Origin: Ixodes scapularis
Taxonomy: Eukaryota > Arthropoda > Arachnida > Ixodida > Ixodidae
Reading direction: 5' to 3'
NCBI RefSeq assembly: GCF_016920785.2
Contig: NW_024609884.1
Location: 30,300,080-30,364,079, forward strand
Length of the DNA: 64,000 nucleotides
A program made the position numbers and the translations under genes. Under the pieces are notes generated by a model. The model worked only from the letters and a program-made list of their open reading frames with translations. It was not told where the DNA came from and did not search any database. The first letter of the stretch is position 1; each line of letters starts with the position of its first letter. Shown in pieces: positions 52,840 through 62,760 of the stretch.

Positions 52840-55066
52840 TGGGTAGTGTTGGGACCGAAGGGGCTCGCCTGAAACGCGTGGTATTGATCGCGACAGGTGT
52901 CGCGTCCGGCGCCTTATCCGGAAGGTGTGCGCATGCGCGGCTGCACGCGCGAAAATATGAATCTTTGGTGCCGCTTTGGTGGAGTGCACATAGGATTTCT
53001 GATACAGCTACGACCTGCCAGCGGTCGTACCGCGGCATCAATTACGCTCCGGCACGATCGTTAGCAACATGATGCTTCAATGTGTTGGACGGTACAAGCT
53101 ACATTACCCTTCCTTTACATAAAAACAATTGCGACTTTATAGAAGCGGTTTCGGTTTGTCGGATGGTGAGCATTTTAAATGAAATGCCCATTTCCTTGGC
53201 CGGAAATGCCGAACATTAAATATTTGAAAGGGATATCTAAAACTCGGAAGCAGTTTTTTTTTTTTTTTCCTATCTTATTTTCTAACGGAACGAAACGGCA
53301 CATACTAAAGTTCGAGATTGTTTTAGTATGTTTTTAATACCCCAGGTTAACTTCTCTGTCTTCTTTTCTGCCCGTCTTCTTTTTCTTGACCTTAATCAGC
53401 TCGCTTCACTTGTCACTCATTCTTGTGTTCATTTATGCGACGAACCACCCAAGCGACGGTCGCAAAGGGGTGAAAATCTTCTATTTCTTCGTGGCTGCCA
53501 CGACCATCCGAGAATCACCCGACGTTCACTTGTAAGAAATGGCTTATAAGCCGTGACAATTTTTATCACGCGTTTTAACATTTAACTTAAGTCCAAAAAC
53601 TGAGACAATGTGGGCTGAACAAGTAATGCTTTATAAGATTCAAAGAAAACAAGAAACTATTTCACATCATTTTGAGCAGAAAACATGAGCACACGTAGAT
53701 CAGGCAAGGAAAAAGTTGTAATAGTTTACAGCACGGCATTGAAATAATGGCTACAATGTGCCGCGCATACATGGTTACAATATGCAGCGCATTATCCTCT
53801 TGAGGGTAAACCATCTAAAACCTACACGCTCACAACAATACATTTAACCGACAGCTGCTTTCTGACAACCAGGTAAGTCTCGCCTGAGCTGGGTATTCGA
53901 CGGGAAAGACCCATGGTTCCACAGGGGGCGTATCTGGTTCACGCAGACATTCAGGGTGTTTTTGTTTTATTCTTTACAGAACTTTACATATTTTACAAAA
54001 AAAAAAAAAAAGATGTGGCAGATATGTGGATGCCGTCTTTTGTTATATCTGTAGGGCTCGGTGGACAATGAATGGGTGAATAACCGTTGCAATGTTTAAT
54101 AATGAACCAAGATCTGTTAGCTAACTTGTTTATTAACGGCTTAATTGGCCATGGTGCAATTGCAGTTTTAAAAGGAGTCATTATTAAAGGCAAACACAAT
54201 TTCGACAATTCGCGAAAAGGCAACGAGGGTCGCAAAATTAATCGTAAAAGTTTGCCTTTCTTCGCTTGATTCAGAAACCGCGTTATGAAAATAATACGTA
54301 GAATAGTAACTTAGTCGTCTTGATGTGTGGCGCCGGCGAGTCCACCGAAGAAACGCTGTCGAGTTAGTGACGAGGGGACAGAAACAACTGCGTCATTCTT
54401 CTACGCATCAATATCAGCACAACCTCATTCGCGCTTTCAGCGCGCAGTTTTTTTAAGTGAAGAAAGGCAAAATTTTAGCGATGAATATCTCAGGACAGAA
54501 CGAGCGGGTTGGTAGAGATAATTAAGCTTGAGGAAGAAACGAAAATAGACGGACAAACACAGCAAAAACGAACGCCTTGTTACTTTCGCTCAAAGCTCGT
54601 TGTTTGTTCGCGAACTTTTTAAATTAGGTTGGCCTTTAATGATGACTCCCTTTAAAACTGCAATTGCAACGTGGCCCATCAAACATTTCATTAACCTTTG
54701 CCTACCGCAAAAATTAAAAAAAAAAAAAGATTTGAAAATACCGATTTTTTTTACGTGCCCTATACTCTATTTCACCTTGTGTTGTACCGCAGGAAAGGCT
54801 ACAAGCGCGAGCTCCTTGCTCTAGGGCACATCTCGGCGGCACGAGCTCCCGTGCACCAAGGGCAGCTGCCAACGCTATGAGCTCGCGCTCCTAGCTTTCG
54901 ATACATGCACCGCTCAAAGAGAAAAAAGAAAAAAAAAAGGCGGGCCGCGCGAGCCGGACAATTCGACTACAGCGCCGCCACGAACTGTCAATACACGCGC
55001 CCTCACGAGCTCCCGTTGCCGAGCCGCTCCGGTCCCAACACTACCCAAGTATTCTAGTACACTGTA
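52821..55066. repeat. 37 bp perfect inverted repeat bounding 2.2 kb
   Basis: The sequence at 52821-52857 (tacagtgtactagaatactt… to gggaccg) recurs as an exact complement at 55030-55066. The similarity weakly continues inward (ggggctc against gagcggctc). Inside is a second, diverged inverted repeat (about 54120-54225 against 54605-54715) whose two arms encode similar peptides, MTPFKTAIAPWPIKPLIN and MTPFKTAIATWPIKHFIN. No transposase was seen, so this is either a non-autonomous element or the product of a local inversion duplication. Confidence 0.65.
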
Positions 55067-55814
55067 ATGCTACGCCGGCGGTCGGTGCGCCAGCGCAAGC
55101 CAGTGTCTCGAGGTGTGAAACAACGTCAACTTCGAAACGATGCACACGATATACCCAGAGTTTCAGAAAACATTAGTTTAGTTTAGGTTTCTGAATTAGG
55201 CTTTTAGAAACAAAAAATCTCCCAAAAATCTCCCAAACTACGACGGTTGAAAAGATACCCGAGAGCGTCCACTTCGAATGAGCGACTGCTCGGTCTAGCG
55301 CTTTTGGATGTTCACCGCGACATTGAAGTTCAAGCGGAGGACGTCCTGGATATTCTTTATCGGGAATGCAGGTGACTGCATCTTAATGTGTAGGCGCTTG
55401 GCATATACATGAGATGATCAAGAGAGCCTGTAAATTGCTTTCTGAAATAACTAGTCACACTTACTTTTTTATTCGTGGTAATTTCTAGTCGAGAGCACGT
55501 AATTCTGGTCAGCACTCAAGGTGTGCGCAAGCGCAGTGTCACCCGTTGCTTACAGTGCAGTTGTTTTTACAAATCATTCTACTCATCACTGACATTGTTT
55601 TATATTATAACAATGTGTTCGTTTTATTATGTTCGCTTTGGTTTGATTGCACCGTGTATTTTAGTGAGGATAGTTTGTCATACTTGGCCTTGAAATTGCC
55701 ATCCTTCACCCCACGAATGTTTCGAAATATTCGTTCTCTATATGATCTGAGATCAAGTTCCGCATCTCATCAAATAAACATGAATGAAGAAATATTGCCC
55801 ATTTTATTTATTTG
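55067..55814. other. Non-coding stretch
   Basis: No supported gene. Confidence 0.45.
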
Positions 55815-56041
55815 AGCATTTTTTACCCCACAAACATTTTTCCCGAAAGCATATAAGTTGGACATAGTCCGCACTCCCCCTTTGCTCCATGTCCCGTGCA
55901 AAACCGACTCCGTGAGCAGGGGAGCAAGCGGGTCCGCGGGGTGGGTGGGGGGGGGGGGGGGGGGGGGGGGTAGCTTTGGCATTTCGGGGGGAGGGGGGGT
56001 TCTACCCCCCCCCCCCCCCCCCCCCCTTGCCTACGCCACTG
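55815..56041 (-). repeat. CAGTGGCGTA-type repeat with G and C homopolymers
   Basis: On the - strand it begins CAGTGGCGTAGGCAAG at 56041. It contains a C run of about 20 (56005-56026 on the + strand) and a G run of about 22 (55947-55970) separated by 35 bases. These could pair into a very stable hairpin. The left border is approximate. Confidence 0.55.
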
Positions 56042-56870
56042 CACTAAAGTGTCGGTGAGACAGCCGGCTGCTTTGCGACGCGAAATACCACTCCTGCTTG
56101 TTTGTTTATTTTTTGGCCCAAAATAGCAAAATATTGCCCGACCCCCTCCCCCCTCAGTTGGCCCTCGACCTCTCGGGGGTGGGCTATCTGGCCCTTACAC
56201 TCGAATGAGTTTGAGACCGCTGGTTTATAGTTCAGTGGGAAATCGTTGCAGGTGACACCCCAGCTTCGCTGGCCAACCACCTTCACAGCGTGGATTGGAG
56301 CCCCGACTTTTCTTGTAAGCTCAACGTTTTGACAGCTTTAGCTTTCATTTGCATATGCGACTATTTTGAGCCTACACCTGATGTTATGAGAAAATTGAGA
56401 ACACCGCCACTCCACAGTACTCACAATTTTTAATAGAACGAGAGCAAGCACACCGTCCTTGCCCTAGGCTCAACCAGGCGTATAAAAATTTCTCTTCATA
56501 CGGCAGTTTTTGCTTTCCTGACGATTTTGATAGCAACATTATAAAAACATCATCGAATTTTAAAGATTTTGTGTGACAGCTAGAAGCCCGAGCTCATAGA
56601 TTTATAGATTTATTTTCGACAGTTTTTCCTGCTCAAAAAGAGTTTGTGCAACCGGGGTGCCTCCTTGTGCAAAGAACTCGCGCTTGTAAGTTGTAGCCTA
56701 GTAGTGGTATTGCCATTCCGGCTGATTTACACCAGAAAATATTGAGAAACCAATATTAAGACGAAGCGATACTGCGTCCAAAAGGTAAGCAGAATAGGGC
56801 AAAATGCTTGAACAGAGTAGATGAGCAGAGTTCTTTTTTGAGCGGAAATAAATTGACGATATAAAACTAT
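56042..56870. other. Non-coding stretch
   Basis: No supported gene or repeat structure seen. Confidence 0.45.
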
Positions 56871-57038
56871 TAGGGAGCTTTCATAGATCGGTTCTTCCCT
56901 CCCGCAACGCTTTCCGTCACCCACTACGATATCTGGAACTCTGCAGTCAAATCCAGCGGCGCGCATGCGCACTAGCGGCGTCCCCCTCGTTGCGGAGTGC
57001 GTAGCGGAGTGGGGGAAACGGTCTATGAAAACTCCCTA
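56871..57038. mobile_element. Foldback element with TAGGGAG ends, copy 1
   Basis: TAGGGAGCTTTCATAGATCG at the left pairs with the complement of ggtctatgaaaactcccta at the right. About 168 bp, CpG-rich inside. Confidence 0.75.
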
Positions 57039-57039
57039 A

Positions 57040-57524
57040 TAGGGAGTTTTCGTAGACCGTTTTCCCTACTCTGCTACGCTCTCCACAACGTAGAAGCCAC
57101 GACTGCGCGTGCGCGGCGCTAGCCTTGCCTGCAGAGTCTCGAATCTCGTAGCGGGTTGTACTCTAAAAAAAAAAAAAGCCCGTGCGTCTACTTTCCCGCA
57201 CAACACTCGGAAAGCCAATCACCGCAACTTACGGAGGCAGCTCAGCGAGTGACGATGCCGAAACATATGTTTAAAAAAAAAAAAAAAAAACGGAGTCCGA
57301 GTTGCGACATTAAGCAATGCAAAGCTTGACGTTTTGCATTGCTTAATGTCACAACTCAGACTGCATTTTTTGTTTCGACATCGTCACTCGCTGAGCTGCC
57401 TCCGTAAGTTGCGGCGATTGACTCTCCAAATTTTGTGCGGAAAAGTAGATGCACTGTTTTTTTTTTTAGAGTGTGCGGTGAACCGTTGCGGGACAGTGGA
57501 CACGATCTACGAAAACTCCCTTTA
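57040..57524. mobile_element. Foldback element with TAGGGAG ends, copy 2, carrying a MITE
   Basis: Begins TAGGGAGTTTTCGTAGACCG directly after copy 1 and ends acgaaaactccctt near 57520. It is split by the CACTCT MITE at 57159-57473. Confidence 0.7.
57159..57473. mobile_element. CACTCT foldback MITE, subfamily A
   Basis: Left end mutated to TACTCTAAAAA, right end TTAGAGTG. TG lies on both sides (57157-57158, 57474-57475). About 315 bp, with A-runs in both arms. Confidence 0.85.
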
Positions 57525-59092
57525 TGGCGCGGCGCATGTGGTGCTCGAGGCATGGAAACGGGGGCTCGCAGCCGTGGGATGCTTCGTGAGATGCGTGGCG
57601 GGCCGCATGCGACCCGCTGGCCGCATTTTTGAGACACCTGTTTTACGCTCTTCAGGTCGCACTGGACCAATGCTGTCAACTCATAAGGGCGCGGTGTCCC
57701 TGATCTAAGCTCCCCAAATGACCATAAATATTCCAGAGTTTAGCCCTTTTTGCCAATTATTCTTATTTTTAGTCCTGCAAACAAAATAATTGACAGACTG
57801 GTCACAGTGCAAGATGTCTGGGGAAAAACAAATTGTCTCGCGCCCAGGTGTAGCGACAGCAGTCGGGACCAGGGACTAAAGTTTCCAAGCTTGCCGTTGT
57901 CTACTTCAAAAGTTATAAACGATTTTCGAAAATTTTCAATGAGAAAATGGCGACCGCCGACGAAGCCCACGTATACACGGAGATGAATGGCGTCGATTAC
58001 CGGGAACGGGTCCCATTACCAAAAATCGCTTATAACTTTGGGATCAGATGACGGAAAGCTCTCAAGCCTCGGCATTAGGTACGGACCGCTAGCGGTACAT
58101 CTGAGCGGAGACTGAGCGCTCGGTAATGCGAAACTTATTTTTGCAATAAAAAATAAATAAATGAACAGGCAGGCGCTTTGTGTTCGATTCCGTGCAATTA
58201 CGTACAGGTTAAAAACAAAAATCAAGTTTCTAGACTAAAAAAAAAAAAAGACCGTTACAAGTTTTTAGCAATAGGTAGAGGTCTATCCCTGTAGTTTGCA
58301 GCGATGTGCTTGGTGTGCCATTTGCTTCAAACTGCGCCTAATTACACTGCCTTATCATACGTTTAATAGAGGCGTGAGATATGCGTGCAAGCATTGAGCT
58401 AAAATTTTATTTTATTTTTTCAATACCAAAACTCGGACCCTACTACATTGCCGAATCGTCGCGAAAGGCTTGTGTGGATTTTCGAGAATTTAGATCATGG
58501 TTGGCCAGAGTGACATGGGGTTAGAGCCACAGACAAAACTACAAAAAGTCACAAAGCCGAAGAAAAAAAAAGTAAAGGAAAAGAAAAAAAAAAGGGGGGG
58601 GGGGAGTACTTTTAGCAAGAAACGATATGGAGGGAATTACAGTTCTTTCCAAAGACAACAAATAACACCAGGCAGCAGAACGTTTCTTCAAACGCTAAAC
58701 AAAAATGAATGCTTGGTTCGCTATCCAGCCACTGCCCCTGACGCCCATTATGTGTATACGGTTGGAAATTCTTTCTGCAACAATAAAGGAAAGAGAGTCA
58801 CTGGACAGATCTATGTGTCAAAAAGCAGTCTAGCTGTATGTATGTAGTGTAGTACAAGGTATCACAAGGAGCAGAGTACCTGTACCTGCTCCTTGTGGAG
58901 CAGAGCCTGTACAGAGTAACGCAGAGCCGTATTGACCAACTCATGTTTACAAACAAACCGGAGCGCCCGGAGCGCCCCTAGCGGACGCCACCGGCGCCGC
59001 GCATGCGCGATGGGGGTGTGGGCAAGAAGCTCGCCGTCGCCCATAAACAAACCATTGAAATGCGATATTTTCGGCGTCGGTATGAGTCCCCT
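57525..59092. other. Non-coding stretch with a dispersed-repeat copy
   Basis: No supported gene. The last ~110 bp (about 58930-59045) contain catgtttacaaacaaacc and gccgcgcatgcgcga, related to the repeat at 14725-14885. Confidence 0.45.
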
Positions 59093-59486
59093 CCAGGGTG
59101 TAAGATAGACAGGTGGTGAAACGAGAGCCTAATGAGCGACCGGATTGTGTCCCCCTCGGTTTTCTCTTTTTCTGTGGCGCCATCTATGTGGAGCACCGTG
59201 AACTCTCACTCCAGGTGGGCGAACGCTGGCGACCGGTTAGACTGACGGAGAAGGTTTCTCGTGGATTTTCAATGCAGGACTGTCGTGCTCTCAGTTTATT
59301 TTGCGCACTCTCCCATAGAGTTCCATGCAAATTCGATTCCAATTTTTTTCTTCTCGCCGCAGCGCCATCTGTCGCAAATCGGGGGTACCCGCAAGCCACC
59401 CACAAGCAGACGAGTACACAATCCGGTCACGGCGCTGCGGTAGGTTTCTATGGGCCGTTTCCCCACCTGTCTATCTTACACCCTGG
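59093..59486. mobile_element. Element with 31 bp near-perfect terminal inverted repeats
   Basis: Left end ccagggtgtaagatagacag and on to gaaacg; the right end is its complement with a single mismatch over 31 positions. About 394 bp. Both arms also contain gcgccatct words. No coding capacity. Confidence 0.75.
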
Positions 59487-60284
59487 TCCCCGCGCTCTTT
59501 TTTGCGTTGGAATTGTTGATTCTACGTCCTCCTAACGATGTCTGACTACTTGAGCGGCGTCAGCGAAATTAACGAGGCTCGTTACACCGCAAAACTTCGC
59601 GTGAATAATCCGACATGCGGCGATTCATTCCGCGTGGACGCCGCAGAATGTACGCTAAAGCCTGATTCACATGATGAGATTTCGCTCGCAATTTTCAGTA
59701 GCGACGTCGCTCGGACTGCAAAAGCGTGAACCGTAGCTGAGACGGTCGACGTCGATACTGAAAATCGCAAGCAGAATCTAACCAAGTGAATCAGGCATAA
59801 CAAGTCGGTGATGGCCACTGGTAACAATGATCAACATCTCCTTGTATCTACTGTTTACGTCGAGCCTGCTTACCAACCTTCAAACTTAAGTCTTTTGAGG
59901 CCTGCACTTACTTCTTATCGCAAGTACCGGGCCCACGTTTGGTCTACGGGCCGGTGTCCTCTAAAAGAGCAGACGACAAGCAGAAACGTTTGAAACAGCA
60001 GACGACAGTTCGAACGATCGGGCGACCGTTTGAACTCGAAGACGCACTGAACGTAGTCCGCAGGTGGTCCGTACAACGTGACAGTTTTCCGGCTTTCACT
60101 TTGGAACAAAACAAATACATCTGATGGCCAGAAGTATCCGTGAATTCAACCCAAAATGCTTCCCGCCCAAGCAATCGTGGTCCGACGGCGTCTGGTTTTC
60201 CCTTTTCACGGCATATATCCACGTTCTCGGACGAACCGAGCGCATGAAAACTGACCTTCAAACCTTTCTCGGCCCTTTCCCAAG
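59487..60284. other. Possible exon remnants, function unknown
   Basis: CpG-moderate sequence with open frames on both strands: + strand 59538-59659 (MSDYLSGVSEINEARYTAKL…) before a MITE, + strand 59939-60121, and - strand 60342-59944 (133 codons). The frames on the two strands overlap, so at most one is real. No domain recognised. Confidence 0.25.
59660..59795. mobile_element. 136 bp foldback MITE with GCCTGATTCAC ends
   Basis: gcctgattcacatgatgaga at the left pairs with the complement of accaagtgaatcaggc at the right, continuing over most of the element (GATTTTCAGTA words on both arms). Confidence 0.75.
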
Positions 60285-60470
60285 CAACCACTGGACATCC
60301 ATCGGACATCCGATGGATATCCTTTTCGGATATATCGTACATCCGAGGGCCATCCGCGAAAATCCGAAGGACGTCCCGTGGACGTCCGACGGACGTACAA
60401 AGGTAAGAGTTTTGTACATCCGGAGGACATCCGAACAGGGATCCTCAGCGGACATACTTTGAATATCGCG
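60285..60470. repeat. Cluster of degenerate 'ggacatccg' words
   Basis: At least ten variants of gga(c/t)(a/g)tccg follow each other with irregular spacing, many of them self-complementary in pairs. Confidence 0.7.
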
Positions 60471-60504
60471 CCTCAAAATCCCTAGGGATTAGGGCATTAC
60501 GTCT

Positions 60505-60678
60505 AAAGGCCCGTTCACACTCTTGCGACCGAGTAAAACCGAGAGAGACCACACCGGTTTTTAAGCCTCTTGCGATCTCTTAGGACCAGCTCCGCTGCAG
60601 CGCATCCGGTCCTAAGAAGTCGCAAAAGGCTTAAAAACCGGTCTGGTCTCTCGGTCGCAAGAGTGTGAACGGCGCTTT
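60505..60678. mobile_element. Foldback MITE with 'cgttcacactcttgcgaccg' arms
   Basis: aaaggcccgttcacactctt at the left and the complement of cgcaagagtgtgaacggcgc at the right. The arms continue through ggtttttaagcctcttgcga on the left and its complement tcgcaaaaggcttaaaaacc on the right. 174 bp. Confidence 0.8.
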
Positions 60679-60683
60679 ATGCT

Positions 60684-60935
60684 TTACCCTTTACTTGGAC
60701 AGCTATGAATGTTCAAAATGTCGTACCCTAGCCCGCATGCTGTGCCAATGAAAGACCATGAGCCAAATCTATATTGAAATAAGATGATAATTTTAATAGT
60801 ATGCATTTTCTCCAGATCTTCTGGTGGCTCCACTCCTCGACAGTCGCCCTTTTTGTCAACTGTGCAATACCTTTCTGCCCTGGAAAGCTCTTCTGCCATA
60901 TATTTAGCAGCTGTCTTGCTGTTGTCTGACCCATG
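60684..60935 (-). other. Open frame, possible exon, unknown
   Basis: On the - strand a frame reads GSDNSKTAAKYMAEELSRAE and then RYCTVDKKGDCRGVEPPEDL with even codon character. It lies downstream (on the - strand) of the exon-like array at 61190-62760. No domain recognised. Confidence 0.25.
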
Positions 60936-61189
60936 TCCTAGTCAGACCTTGGAGGGAGTGTCCGTCTGTAAACAAATGAAAGAAATATGCTTTAATTATA
61001 TTAATTGGACTATATGAATGGCACTTGTGCCTAGAGACTTTTTCAGTATTTTTAGCCTATGTTATCTACCAGATTGGCTGTGTCGTGGAAAAGCAATCTC
61101 ATGCCTAGCGAGAAAAGCTTAAGATACCAGTGCCGGTAACTATCGCAAATTAACCGGACGAGTGACGAAGTGCTAGTCCTCGGTGGAGG

Positions 61190-62760
61190 GAGGCCGCTAC
61201 GGCTCCCCCTCTCCCCCGCCAAGCAAACAAATTGACGAAGGTATGAGTGCATATTCACAACACACTGAAACCTACCTGTAGATGACGGGGAAAAGCTATT
61301 CCCTGTCATCTAAAGGGAAGTTTAAGTGTGTTATGAACATATGGTGCAAAATCCAGGCATGGGGAGGTCCCTCTGCACCATGCAGCCGTAAGAAAACAAG
61401 TTGACAAAGGCATAAGTGAGGGCAATTATCACATACACTGTCAACGTACCTGTAGCTCACAGCGGCAGACTGGATGTGCTTGACCCAGGTGTGGGGAAAC
61501 CCCTCTCCACCGTGCAGCCCTAAGAAAACAAGTTGACAAAGGCATAAGTGAGGGCAATTATCACATACACTGTCAACGTACCTGTAGCTCACAGCGGCAG
61601 ACTGGATGTGCTTGACCCAGGTGTGGGGAAACCCCTCTCCACCGTGCAGCCCTAAGAAAACAAGTTGACAAAGGCATAAGTGAGGGCAATTATCACATAC
61701 ACCGTCAAGGTACCTGTAGCTCACAGCGGCAGACTGGATGTGCTTGACCCAGGCGTGGGGAAGCCCCTCTCCACCGTGCAGACCTAAGAAAACAAGTTGA
61801 CAAAGGCATAAGTGAGGGCAATTTTCACGTACACCGTCAACGTACCTGTAGCTCACAGCGGCAGACTGGATGTGCTTGACCCAGGTGTGGGGAAACCCCT
61901 CTCCACCGCGCAGCCCTAAGAAAACAAGTTGAGAAAGGCATAAGTGAGGGCAATTTTCACGTACACCGTCAACGTACCTGTAGCTCACAGCGGCAGACTG
62001 GATGTGCTTGACCCACGCGTGGGGAAGCCCCTCTCCACCGTGCAGACTTAAGAAAACAAGTTGACAAAGGCATAAGTGAGGGCAATTTTCACGTACACCT
62101 TCAACGTACCTGTAGCTCACAGCGGCAGACTGGATGTGCTTGACCCAGGCGTGGGGAAACCCCTGTGTTGACAAAGGCATAAGTGAGGGCAATTGTCACG
62201 TACACTGTCAACGTACCTGTAGCTCACAGCGGCAGACTGGATGTGCTTGACCCAGGCGTGGGGAAGCCCCTCTCCACCGTGCAGACTTAAGAAAACAAGT
62301 TGACAAAGGCATAAGTGAGGGCAATTTTCACGTACACCGTCAACGTACCTGTAGCTCACAGCGGCAGACTGGATGTGCTTGACCCAGGCGTGGGGAAGCC
62401 CCTCTCCACCGTGCAGACTTAAGAAAACAAGTTGACAAAGGCATAAGTGAGGGCAATTTTCACGTACACCTTCAACGTACCTGTAGCTCACAGCGGCAGA
62501 CTGGATGTACTTGACCCAGGCGTGGGGAAACCCCTGTGTTGACAAAGGCATAAGTGAGGGCAATTGTCACGTACACTGTCAACGTACCTGTAGCTCACAG
62601 CGGCAGACTGGATGTGCTTGACCCAGGCGTGGGGAAGCCCCTCTCCACCGTGCAGACCTAAGAAAACAAGTTGACAAAGGCATGAGTGCGTGCAATTTTC
62701 ACGTACACCGTCAACGTACCTGTAGCTCACAGTCGCAGACTGGATGTGCTTCCAGCCAGA
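61190..62760 (-). repeat. Tandem array of exon-plus-intron units (132 bp and 107 bp)
   Basis: Eleven well-kept units, with the same landmark (tgtagctcac) at 61451, 61583, 61715, 61847, 61979, 62111, 62218, 62350, 62482, 62589 and 62721, and a degenerate unit near 61275. Steps are 132 bp except two of 107. On the - strand each 132 bp unit is an acceptor (CTTGTTTTCTTAG), a 70 nt exon-like part (GTCTGCACGGTGG…GAGCTACAG) and a donor GTACGT opening a 62 nt intron-like part. Three units read TTAAG, which moves the AG by one base and makes the exon 69 nt. The 107 bp units have lost 25 bp that include the pyrimidine tract. Because 132 is a multiple of three, an artificial 298-codon frame runs through the 132 bp units. 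The block 107+132+132 (371 bp) recurs as a higher-order repeat. Confidence 0.9.

Noticed and set aside
61296..62192. 298-codon open frame on the - strand with 44-residue repeats as a repeat protein
   Set aside because: The period (132 = 3 x 44) keeps the frame open automatically. The units contain strong splice sites and decayed relatives, and 107 bp units break the frame, so a translated repeat protein is unlikely.
61190..62760. CRISPR array
   Set aside because: Units are whole-length repeats without unique spacers, and the context is eukaryotic.
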